A stretch of DNA of 64,000 nt from Ditylenchus dipsaci. Lineage: Eukaryota > Nematoda > Chromadorea > Rhabditida > Anguinidae. The position numbers and the translations under genes were made by a program. Under the pieces are notes generated by a model that saw nothing but the letters and a program-made list of their open reading frames with translations, was not told the origin of the DNA and searched no databases. Of the stretch, positions 42,810 through 52,225 are shown piece by piece. Location of the stretch: positions 1 through 64,000 of the forward strand of contig SADC01000466.1 of the NCBI GenBank assembly GCA_004194705.1, written 5' to 3'. How positions within the stretch are numbered: the first letter of the stretch is position 1; every line of letters begins with the position of its first letter.

Positions 42810-43041
42810 AGGGCCATTGCCACCTGTTTTGAATTGTCCCCGCCAATTCAAAATTTTTCGCCTAATCATTCAACTTCTGTACGGATTTTTCAGCTTGATT
42901 TCTAACAAAACAAGGCCTAGAATCTAATTTTAGGTATAGTTTTGTTAGAAACCAAGTTGAAAAATTCGTGCGTAAATCCAACGATAAAGAAAAAGATTTG
43001 AATTGGCGGGGACAGCCGTTGTCGGAGACGGCAATGGCCCT
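42810..43041. mobile_element. TTAA-type MITE
   Basis: TTAA at 42806-42809 and 43042-43045. Ends AGGGCCATTGCCACCTGTTT and GGCAATGGCCCT. It is the closest relative of 16029-16261. Confidence 0.85.
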
Positions 43042-43306
43042 TTAACAGCTCACACACTTCACCTCTTCATGTTTTTTTGAAAAGGCCGACAAAATCAAAA
43101 ACCCCGCATTTTTTCGGAATAAAGTAGGCAATCAGAGGGTCGAAAATTGGAATGCAAAAGTGTCGAATCTGGCCAAGGGGTTGTACTTTAGAGAGCTACT
43201 TTTATATGAAGACTCAACTGCGTTTGGAAAAGTAAAATTTCAGCAATAAAAAAGCGAAAACAACAACTTTTCAATTTGGGAACGCCCTCAACTGTTACAG
43301 AACACG

Positions 43307-43314
43307 TATAAATA
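43307..43314 (+). promoter_or_regulatory. TATA box of the FAD-protein gene
   Basis: TATAAATA lies 57 bp before the ATG at 43371, at a spacing that suits a short 5' UTR. Confidence 0.5.
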
Positions 43315-43370
43315 CACACCCATAAAAAGGAAAGACAGAGTTATTTTTTTGATTAAAACATTTTTGAACC

Positions 43371-45057
43371 ATGACTAAAAGCTCTATTAATAGTAATCAA
43401 AAGAGAATTTCTGGTTGTCATCGCCTTGCGGTGATTGGTGGCGGACCCGGTGGAATTTCTTTTTGCATGCAGTTATTCACTAAACTAAAGCAGGTGGTGC
43501 TCAACAACACCTTGGAAGTGCTCATATTTGAAAAGACCCACAAAGTTGGTCCTGGTCTAGCTTACTCTGGCAGTGAAGATACCCAAGTTATCAACCATCC
43601 TAAAGACAATATGGAGCCTGTTGCAGATGCCAATGGTCAATTTACAGAGTGGTTAGGAGACAAGTACAAGGGAGATTACCCTCCCAGACATGTCTATGGC
43701 AAATACATGGAACATTTGGCAGAGCAGCTTCAACTGGAGGCTGATAACCATCCCTCCATTAGTCTAACCTATGTTCTGGGCACTTGCATCACCAATATTG
43801 AGACTAATCAATCCAAGTTCTTGATCCATTCCAAGACTCAAATGTGGGAAGTGGACAATGTGGTGCTATCTACTGGTCATTTGCCAACAGATTCATACCG
43901 AGAGTTTATTGGACAGCCAGGTTATGCGGCTGATGAATATTCTACCAAACTCAACTATGCTAATTTGAAAGGGATGAAGACATTGGCATTATAGGCAGTC
44001 GATTGACAGCCGTGGATATTGCTTTGAAATTACAAGCCAGTGGTCATCAAGGGCGCTTGATTATGGCTTCAAGGAATGGAGTATTGCCAGCAGTATTTAG
44101 TCATTTCGATGTGCGCCTTAAAAGCAATCCTAAAAGACAATACAGAGTAAAATACCTTGGCAAGGGCGATAAATTGGTAGTTTGCACTACCCCTATGCAC
44201 CATTGTTTGAAAGATGCCAAGAAGCATCAACCTTCCATAACAGCTATTTGTCTAAATAATAAGCAACAAAAGTCTTTCACCAAGTCCAAGACTGTGCTAG
44301 GAGTTTCTTTGTACTCTTTAAGCAGTTTTAATTTTACGTGTAAGCCAGTGCTTGATAATCTAATCCATCAGTTCATGAGTGAAATTGAAAAGTTAGAAGG
44401 CTCTAGATGCCACATTAAACAAGTGCAACACTACTTCAGATCAGTTCAACCTCTCGACTGGCTCAATGATCAGATAAAAGATGCTGAGCTAGGAGTCAGG
44501 CCCTGGCAATTAGTCCTATTCGCACTCAACCCACTGCTGGCTAAATTATGGTCTGGACTGTCTGTGGAGGATAAATGGGACTTCTCGCTCAAATACAAAT
44601 CTATGTTCATGACCTATTATGCAGCAATGCCATTACAAAGTGCTTACAAACTTAGAGATATGGTCAAGGCTGGTCAATTGGTTGTGATGCGAGATGTGCA
44701 ACCAGTGAAATATGAGAATGGCGTGTATAGGTTGAGCAATGGCGAAGGATTAGATTTCCAAACTAAGTATCTGTTCAATGCTATGGGTCCCGGATCTTCG
44801 GTCACCAATGTACCATTATATGCTGATCTAATAACCAGTGGATTGGTGACCCTCACACATTTGGTGGCATTAATGTGGATGAACCAACCCTGCAAGTAGT
44901 CAATAAATCAGGAGATGTGGTCAAGGGGATGTTTGCGATCGGAGAATTGACCAAAGGCCACTTCTTGATCGCTGCCAACTTACCTAAAATTGCTGTGCAA
45001 GCCAATAAAGTAGCCGAAACCATTTCTAAACAACTTGGTGCTAGGCAAATTGTATAA
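43371..45057 (+). CDS. FAD/NAD(P)-binding protein, intronless, two one-base frame breaks
   Basis: The N-terminus RLAVIGGGPGGISFCMQL is a dinucleotide-binding (GxGxxG) motif for FAD. GPGLAYSGSEDTQVINHP and VVLSTGHLPTDSY follow, the layout of the NAD_binding_9 family of FAD-dependent oxidoreductase-like proteins. A second GxGxxxxA-like site is IIGSRLTAVDIALKL. The C-terminus has GMFAIGELTKGHFLIAANLP. The reading frame breaks twice: at the GGG at 43971-43973 and at the CCC at 44850-44852. One more base in each run restores an open frame of about 560 residues. Substrate is unknown. No introns occur in 1.7 kb, unlike most genes here. The family is mainly bacterial and fungal, so acquisition by transfer is possible, but I have only architecture as evidence. 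Confidence 0.85.
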
Positions 45058-45993
45058 TTTTGTTTTTAAATTATAAACCTTTAAACTTGTGTGTAATAAG
45101 CGTCATTCTAATTCCATTTAATTTTTTTCTATTAATTTATTTGATTTGTAAATTTGTATTTTTTTTTGTAAATGAGCTTTAATAAATTTAAAGATTAGAA
45201 GAAAAAAATAGTTATAACAAAAAGATCGATTTTTTCAGTTTATCGGTGTTAATTTTAATCTTCTATCCACCGGTTGAAATAATTAAAATAATAATTTACA
45301 AACTGATTTACGCTTTACTCAAATATAAAACTTGATGGATGAGTAGAAGTTTTGACACCACTTCGTAAATCTAGCATTTTCTATCTTGCAATTTATAAAT
45401 TTGAATTTTCAACCTTATTTCAACATAATTTGGTTTGAATTTTTACACCAACGTGTAGCTCCAGATTTCAGCTTTCTAATGAGCTACTACACTTAGGTGT
45501 ATAATTTAAAAATTGAAAAATTCACGAATTTACAAGAAAGCAAATTTTGGCTCTGGTTCGTCCATCTTAATCCGTAAATCTCGTAATTTTTGAAATTATA
45601 CAGCTAAGTGTTATATTTCATTGAAAAGGTGAGATCTGGGGCTATATAATGGTGTGAAAATTTGAATCAAGTTATGTTAAAATAACGTAGAAAATTTTAA
45701 TTCGAAAACCAGCCGCCAGATTTACGACAAAAAAGCGCCATGTCGTCAATTCAACCAAACTTGATCAAATTAAGCCATACTATAATATAGTCACTAATTC
45801 TACAAATTATGTAGAATTAGTGAACGATTTATTGTGTCTTTTACCTAGGAAATGGCCATTACCTTTTCTTTATCTTTAGCCGCCGACTGACACAGACGAA
45901 ATATTTTTGTCAATAAAGAAAAAAGCTGTTGTCATTTTCAAGTTGAAAGGCATAAAAACCGATCACTTACTGAGCGTGAGCCTTTTATCAGTA
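45058..45993. other. 3' flank of the FAD gene, palindromic AT-rich DNA
   Basis: AATAAA at about 45181 may be the poly(A) signal. From about 45300 to 45725, inverted pieces (TTTACACCAACGTGTAGCTC and inverse relatives) suggest an old MITE. No gene is seen. Confidence 0.4.
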
Positions 45994-46097
45994 CAGTTAA
46001 AGCTCGATTTAACGTACACCCTGGTGACCGAGTACAGGTGTATGTTAGATCGAGTTGTATGTCAAATCGAGTGTATGTTAGATCGAGCTTCGACCGA
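45994..46097. mobile_element. Tigger-like terminus, one-sided
   Basis: CAGTTAAAGCTCGATTTAAC after TA, followed by three GTATGTTAGATCGAG units. The far end has no clear CTG-TA. Confidence 0.5.
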
Positions 46098-46227
46098 ATT
46101 AAGATAAATTCGTAAGTCAAATTATTTATTGTTTTATAATCAGAAAGATAAGGACTTTTTCAGACACTAAAATGAGTAACATGTGGTTTTTGAGAGAGGT
46201 GTTACAATAAACGTTTTTGCACTAACA

Positions 46228-47037
46228 TTAACCAGTGACTACAGGCGCTGCTGCTTGGTTCAAGTTGACATAGCCATTTGTGGCAGGAGCATATCCATAA
46301 ATGTTAGTTGGCTGAGCCGGCCCATAGGTAGCCACTGGTTGCTGTGTCTGCCCTCCAGTATAGTAATTTGGTTTAGAGTAGCCCTGGATTTGATTGACTG
46401 GTTGTTGAACTGTAGGATAGGTATAGCTCTGGGTTTGAGGAGTGTAAATTAGTTGTTGTTGAGTGTTTGGATAGCCATTGATGACAGGTTGTTGAACAGA
46501 TGGGTATACATAGCTCTGTGTTTGGGGTTATACACAGGGGCTGTGGAATAGCCATAAGCTGGCTGTTGAACGGTGGGATAGGTGTATCCTTGCATTTGAG
46601 GATTCCAAACAGGATGTTGAGGCACAGGATAACTAGTTTGTTGCGGATTAGCATAAGTTGGATAAGTATAAGCTTGCATTTGCGGATTCCAAACAGGTTG
46701 TTGATGGGTCGGTGGGTAGGCGTAGCTTGATTGTGCTACAGCTGGTATATATGCCACACTTTGTTGGGCAGGCTGAGCAACAGAGGGTTGAATGTAGGTA
46801 TTGGCTGGGGCCTGGGCTACTACAACTGGCTGAGAGCTAGTGACGTTGGGTTGGGCAGCAGAAACAGGTACTCCTGTGTTCGTATTACTACTGCTCTGCC
46901 CCCACCACTATATAAACCCCATTGGCGCTGTAAATGGAGTCAGAATTGTCTTGAAGACAAGGTGTGCAGAGAAGAAGCAGAGAAATAGTAAGGATGAAAT
47001 GTACGTTTTTCAATACAGTGACACTGATTAAACGCAT
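46228..47037 (-). CDS. Secreted Tyr/Pro/Gln-rich repeat protein
   Basis: The minus-strand ATG at 47037 starts MRLISVTVLKNVHFILTISL with a hydrophobic LLLLCTPC stretch, a signal peptide. After a short Ser/Asn region the protein becomes rich in Tyr, Pro and Gln. Repeats are built on QQPVWNPQMQAYTYPT, QHPVWNPQMQGYTYPT and PQTQSYTYPTVQQP. It ends NLNQAAAPVVTG at 46228, about 270 residues in all. Such compositions occur in extracellular structural or adhesive proteins (eggshell, cuticle, byssus-like) and in phase-separating proteins. The signal peptide favours secretion. The frame breaks at the CCCCC at 46899-46903 (one base too many) and the GGGG at 46524-46527 (one base short). Both are in homopolymers, so I regard the gene as real with sequence errors. 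Confidence 0.75.
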
Positions 47038-47460
47038 AAGTCAAAGAAAACCACTAAGAGTTTTATAAAAGCGAAAAAGCATGAGGTTAATCAGTTGAAA
47101 ATTATATCCAAAACTATACTTTTTGTAAAATGTGTAACAGAGGATGAAAGCTGTATAAACAGAGACACTTTCGAAAAACCTTAGTTTTAGTATAAAAAGT
47201 TCGGTGGGGATGACACGTGAAATTTTGTTTTGGCTTTTTGTTTTCTAATCAGCTTTTTTAATCTTAAAATTTTTTCTTTATGACAATGCTAACAAAACCT
47301 GTCGATAACTGAAAACAATTAATTAGGCACAGACTGTCTTTTTAAAAAAATGAATTTGACAAGTTATTTTTCTAGTTTTCTGGTTTATTTTTAAAGCATC
47401 ATTATCTCTGCTAGAAAACTCAGCCTCCAGTTAAAAAAATGCGAGTATTTATGCAAATAA
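47038..47460. other. Upstream flank of the Tyr/Pro/Gln-rich gene
   Basis: AT-rich. On the minus strand, TATAAA-like motifs near 47197 and 47152 may serve the promoter. Nothing else is seen. Confidence 0.35.
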
Positions 47461-47470
47461 ATATTCGGCG

Positions 47471-48100
47471 CTAATAGCGAACAACCCAGTGTTGTGCCTG
47501 AGAATTGAGTGAGAATTTGAAAAGTATACCATAACTTTTTTTAAATGAGGAAATGTTAGTTTTTGATATTTATAATCTTTATCCCATTTTTAATTTTGAG
47601 TCTGTAATCTGCAATTAGATTTTAAGTTTTATTTGCAAAATTTGAGATTTTCACCACTCTCACTAAGAAGTTACCTCAGTGAGATCACTGAGAACTTTTC
47701 AGTGAGAGTGGTAAAAATCTCAAATTTTTGCAAATAAAACTTAAAATCTGATTGCAGATTACAGACTCAAAATTAAAAATGGGATAAAGATCATAAATAT
47801 CAAAAACTAACATTTCCTCATTTAAAAAAAGTTATGGTATACTTTTCAAATTCTCACTCAATTCTCAGGCACAACACTGGAACAATCCCCCCCCCCCGAG
47901 AATCTGACTTTTTCAAAATCGCTGTAACTACCCTTTAAAACAACAAAATTTAGGCTTGGGGTAGGCCAGCGTATGGAAGTTGTGACTAGTAACTGTGTTA
48001 CGCACTTTTTTCTGGATCTGGGACATAAATTTGGGTACTTTTTACTTAAGTAAAAAGGTGAAAATCGTTAAGGGGGGGGGGTGGGTTATTCGCTACTAGG
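47471..48100. mobile_element. Foldback element with ~190 bp near-perfect arms
   Basis: 47488-47680 and 47695-47882 are near-perfect inverted repeats (GTGTTGTGCCTGAGAATTGA ... TCAATTCTCAGGCACAACAC) around a small loop. Outer matches TAGCGAACAACCC (about 47474-47487) and GGGTTATTCGCTA (about 48084-48096) suggest a larger element with an asymmetric right part. High arm identity indicates recent formation or gene conversion. Confidence 0.7.
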
Positions 48101-48298
48101 ATAACATATTCCAATATTCATTTAATTTATATAAAATAATTTTATGCAGCTATAATAAATTAATGGAACCTCGCAATGAATAACATAAATGCTAACACTT
48201 GAGTAACCATGAATTTGAAAAACTTTAAGAAAGTATTTTTATGGCGCTATCCTGTAAATATATACTGAACTAAAGCATAATAACTTTTTTGTGTAACC

Positions 48299-48841
48299 TC
48301 AGCGCCAACAAGCTGGAGGTAAATGTTTGAAGGGTGCTTCTACATTTAAAACTCCATCCTGTTTTCGACATTTCAGTTCTGAAATTAAAACACCTTGTTA
48401 CCATATATTTTTGTAAGCATTTTTACTTGACAATTTGACTCCTGGAGGGATATCAATTTTGCGAAAGTACGCATAGTTGGCACCATCCACCATCCGACGC
48501 ATCTCAATCTTCAGAGTAGGGGCAGCATTTTTTTCCACAATAGATATGTAAACATTGTCTGGAGCAAAGCCTTGCATGTCCAAATGTAATTTCCACTTTT
48601 TGGATCCATCGGTTGAACTAAGGGGATGTCGCAGCGAGGCTATTTCCGCTGGTATAGGTCCTTCCGCGTCCACAAATGGTAGCCAGTTGCCAAATCCTGC
48701 AATAAATATATTGATCTGCTTGAAAAATTGATCTACAGGGTGTCCAATCCCTTTTTCATCTTTTAAAACCAAAAATTAATTTTCCACTTATTTACCGAAG
48801 AAATTCAACGAACTGCCATTTGATCGCCGAGATTGTCCCAT
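48299..48841 (-). CDS. Small heat-shock protein (Hsp20/alpha-crystallin domain)
   Basis: Exons 48841-48796, 48759-48427 and 48378-48299 give 152 residues with consistent phases. The introns are 36 and 48 bp; the first is unusually short even for this genome. The alpha-crystallin domain reads KKWKLHLDMQGFAPDNVYIS, then NAAPTLKIEMRRM, then YAYFRKIDIPPGVKLS and KCRKQDGVLNVEAPF, with the family's DGVLxVxAP strand near the end. Small Hsps are ATP-independent chaperones that bind unfolding proteins as oligomers in the cytosol. The start MGQSRRSNGSSLNFF lacks a signal peptide. There is no clear I-x-I/V tail motif. A TTAA MITE (49054-49286) lies about 210 bp upstream. Confidence 0.88.
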
Positions 48842-49053
48842 TTAGGATATCACTTTTCGGAAAAAAATCCTGAAAATATCAGCAAAATTTAAGTTTTTTC
48901 TAATCAAATTTCTACAAGGTATTTTCTTCGAAAAATTATATCTCAATATTTTTTATTCAAAAAAATTGCATAGATTTTATAGCTCCGCGCCACAACGCAG
49001 TGCTGTAATTTTATGATTCTTCTCAACGATTTTTGAAACTTTTGATCTTTTAA

Positions 49054-49286
49054 AGGGGCATGCCCACGCTAATAAGAGGTGGTGCCCGGGAATTCAAAAT
49101 TTTTTCTTAACCATTGAACTTCTGTACAGATTTTTCAGCTTGGTTTCTAACAAAACAAGTCCTAGAATTGAATTTCAGGTATGGTTTTGTTAGAAACCAG
49201 GTTGAAAAATCCGTATAGAACTTCAATGATTAGGAAAAAATTTTGAATTCCCGGGCACCACCTCTTATTAGCGTGGGCATGCCCCT
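49054..49286. mobile_element. TTAA-type MITE upstream of Hsp20
   Basis: TTAA at 49050-49053 and 49287-49290. Ends AGGGGCATGCCCACGCTAAT. It is nearly the same sequence as the element in the BTB-BACK gene (24050-24282). Confidence 0.88.
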
Positions 49287-49859
49287 TTAAGTAATGAAAA
49301 CGCTTTTAAAAGTTAACTACTTTTTCTTTTGATCATTTTACACCCACAAAATAAACACACTATGTGCTTATAATAAATGTGGCAATCTCAGCTATCGAAG
49401 GGTGGTGGGTCATTGACTTCTTTCGGCAAAAAAGTTAAAAATTAATTTTCAGTTTTAAAGGGTAAAAAAGGCATCAGTGTTGTGACTTGGCTGAAAATTT
49501 TCCCCTCCTCTTCCTCATTCCTCATCGGCTCTAAAAAATTTTCCTCTCCTCATTCCTCTTCCTCGTCGCGTCTAAAATTTCTTCCTCTCCTCAGTCCACT
49601 TCCTCTGAGGAACACTTTTTCCTTCCTCATTCCTCTAAATTTTCCTCATACGCTTTTCAGAATGAGCGAAACTGCAACTAACTCTACACCTGGCGATGGA
49701 AAGGTCTCAAAAGGAGGTTTGTTCGACTACTTCAAGGACATGTGCGACACGTGCGCGCCGTTTCCTCGAAAGTTCATTTCCCCGAAAAGTTCGTTTACGA
49801 ATATTGTTTAATCCACAAAAATCTGTCCCGACATGAATGTTTGGTTGCTCCCCGTTGAA

Positions 49860-49885
49860 TTGATCCTCCCAATTTGTAGGGTTCG
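49860..49885 (+). ncRNA. tRNA-like 3' part (B box)
   Basis: GGGTTCGAATCCCGG is a perfect T-arm-like hairpin. No matching A box or acceptor stem could be placed, so this is a tRNA-derived remnant. Confidence 0.35.
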
Positions 49886-50149
49886 AATCCCGGTGGTAGC
49901 AAAAGCTTTTTCTTTGCTGAAATATTTTCTTTGCTGAACTTTTTCTTTGCTGAAATATTTTTAGGGGACCAGTAGTATTGAGGTGGTAACACAGAGAAAG
50001 ATGTACTCAGGTGGTAGTACCAAAATTACGTTTTAGCAAGATTTACGAAAACTGTAAAAATAACATCAAAACGTTATTTTACTACTCACGGCTTTTCAAA
50101 ACGCCCGAAAGTGTGTCATTTAGCTTTTTAGACGCGTATGCATGGCGCA

Positions 50150-50235
50150 GTTGGTAAAGCTCTTCGTCACACCATTTACATAGCAAAATAGGCTTTTTCC
50201 TCGGGGTCACGAGTTCGATCCCACCCTCTGGTACA
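50150..50235 (+). ncRNA. tRNA-like sequence, SINE-head candidate
   Basis: TGGCGCAGTTGGTAAAGC fits an A box and GGTCACGAGTTCGATCCCAC a B box, about 60 bp apart. That spacing is wide, as in a tRNA with an insertion. An A-rich tail begins about 25 bp later. Confidence 0.45.
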
Positions 50236-50733
50236 TCCAATTTTTCACAAAAAAAAATTGCAATTTTTTATTCACCCACTCGACTTAAAATCGAAAAGTA
50301 TCAAAAACGTAAAAAACTTTGATCCAAGTGGACGACCGCTTGGTTTTGTTGGTACATGGGATATCCAGCAAAACTACGGTCAGTTCATAGAAAAATGTTT
50401 GAACTAACAAATATATGCCTACCCTGAACCTAATGCTTTTCCTAAGTTAGACAATAGATGGGATGAAAAGTGAAAAAAATCCCATATTTACCTAGGGGCC
50501 ACAAATACGGTGGGGGCCCAAGAAGGTAAACCTGGACTTTATTGACTGAAGGCTCAGTTTTGAGGAAAATTTTTGTCTTCCTCATTGTCTCAAAAAAAAT
50601 TCCTCTCCTCTTCCTCTTCCTCATCGCTCTAAAAAAGTTTTCCTCTTCCTCATTCCTCTTCCTCTGAGGAGAGGAAGAGGAGAGGAATGAGGATGAGGAA
50701 TGAGGATGAGGAAGTCACAACACTGAAAGGCAT

Positions 50734-51048
50734 TGAACACTTGTAATGCAAACAAACCATGAGCATAGCAACTGTATTCCTTTTTTTGCAGATGCTCTTC
50801 AGTCACATTGATTTTGTTTTCTTTGGTGTTGGCTTGTTTTAGAGCATGGAATAACTTGGCAGTACTTGCAGTATATGAACAGGGAAATGTCCATAACTTT
50901 GGAGAATAGTGAATTTTCGTTTGTATTGGATATGCTCACCCTCTTCTTTGCGAATCAGAGTAATGGTCAGAATAGATGGTCCATCAGAGTCAACATCCAG
51001 CACACACTTAGGCTTTTCCCAAAATGACTGGCTCGCCTTCTGGCTCAT
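50734..51048 (-). CDS. Unrecognised short gene fragment next to the hAT element
   Basis: The minus-strand ATG at 51048 opens MSQKASQSFWEKPKCVLDVD and SDGPSILTITLIRKEEG, followed by a donor-like GGTGAGCAT near 50938. A second plausible block (about 50825-50755) reads KENKINVTEEHLQKKEYSCY. The TITLIRKEE...YKRKF pattern is reminiscent of an Hsp20-like beta sheet, and an Hsp20 gene lies 2 kb away, but the match is weak. The 3' end abuts the hAT element, so the gene may be truncated. Confidence 0.35.
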
Positions 51049-51082
51049 TTTTAAACACTAAACAACAAAAGGCTGTAGCAAA

Positions 51083-51312
51083 AAAGGCACTTGTGCACTT
51101 CGGGGCCCTTGTTGTTGTTAACTGTGAATAGTGTTTTCAAGTGTCTTAAGTAAATTTCATGCGCTAAAAACAATAATAAAAAAAGTTATTTCCTAATATT
51201 TACTTTGCTAAAAATTAAGGTTTTCGAAAAAAATTCCTTAACAAAATTCGACTTTTATTGACTGTTCACAGTTAATAAAAAAGAGGCCCCCGAAGTGCAT
51301 AAGTGCCAAAAA
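51083..51312. mobile_element. CACTTGTGCACTT-family MITE
   Basis: GGCACTTGTGCACTTCGGGG on the left faces CCCCCGAAGTGCATAAGTGC on the right, with AACTGTGAATAG and TTCACAGTT inside. It is the simple form of the composite at 16698-17452. Confidence 0.7.
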
Positions 51313-52225
51313 AAATTCATCAATATAGTTTTGTAGAACATAAAGAGGGTTCGAAAATATCTTTAACGCTAAGTATGTCAGCTTTACACATCCGCAATTC
51401 ATCTGTATCGTATTTTTCTGAGCGAAAAAACGCAAAAAGTGTTTATTTAAGATTGTGAAAATATAAACGGCACTAAAAAAGCACTAGAAGTTCAGAAAAT
51501 CAGTGATCTCAAAATCATTTCTGTTTTCGGCAGCGTTTATCACATAAAAGGGTGGTTGGTGTAATTGCAAAAGTCCACACAAACAAGATAAATTTTAGAC
51601 TTGCAGTCTGAATAACATGATGGGGCTGGCGCCCTTTCTCAAAAGTTTAATTTAAATGACTAAATTTATTAGAGAAATCAGTTTGAGGCAAAAAATATGC
51701 TTGCCATCAATGACATGTGCCTGTTATAAAACTTGATGAGCACTGCGACATCATTCTGTTGTGGATTAGTCTTTCTTTGGCTGCCGTTCTTTGTGAATTT
51801 ATTACGGAATACAAGCATGGATTAGGGGTTTTTAATTGTAAATAATTAAAAAATGCAAACGTCGACATATCTATGCTGAAAAAAGTTTCATGTAACTTTT
51901 GCACTACATTTGACGTGAAGTCTCGACTTTTGACCGTATTTTTAGAGGAAATCTTATATTTAAGATTAACGTCTACTTTTTTATTTCACTTCGAATGGTG
52001 TGTTTAGGTCTTTTGATCAAGTAAAGATTACTAGATATTTTATGTATCTTATAATTATATTTTGTGTTATTCATAATAATGTTTCAGAGCAGTGCAAATT
52101 TTCAAATTTGACATAATTTTTATTTATTCTAGTTTTGAAAAAGTACAAAAAATATTTAAGTGATCAAACATTTTTAAGTTAACATTTATAAATGCATAGT
52201 GCTTTCAAAGTGTCCTAGTCGTAGT
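51313..52225. other. No gene seen
   Basis: AT-rich DNA. No exons or repeats could be supported. Confidence 0.4.

Larger units (their letters stand above)
49475..50725. mobile_element. hAT-like element with CCTCTTCCTCATT arrays
   Basis: TIR CAGTGTTGTGACTT, 8-bp duplication AAAGGCAT (49467-49474, 50726-50733). Subterminal pyrimidine-rich arrays (TTCCTCTCCTCATTCCTCTT) run at about 49500-49650 and 50580-50712. The interior holds a short open stretch (from about 49662, MSETATNSTPGDGKVSKGGL, after a CTTTTCAG acceptor-like site) and two tRNA-like B-box sequences. No hAT transposase core (DDE, RRxxR) was seen. Confidence 0.8.
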
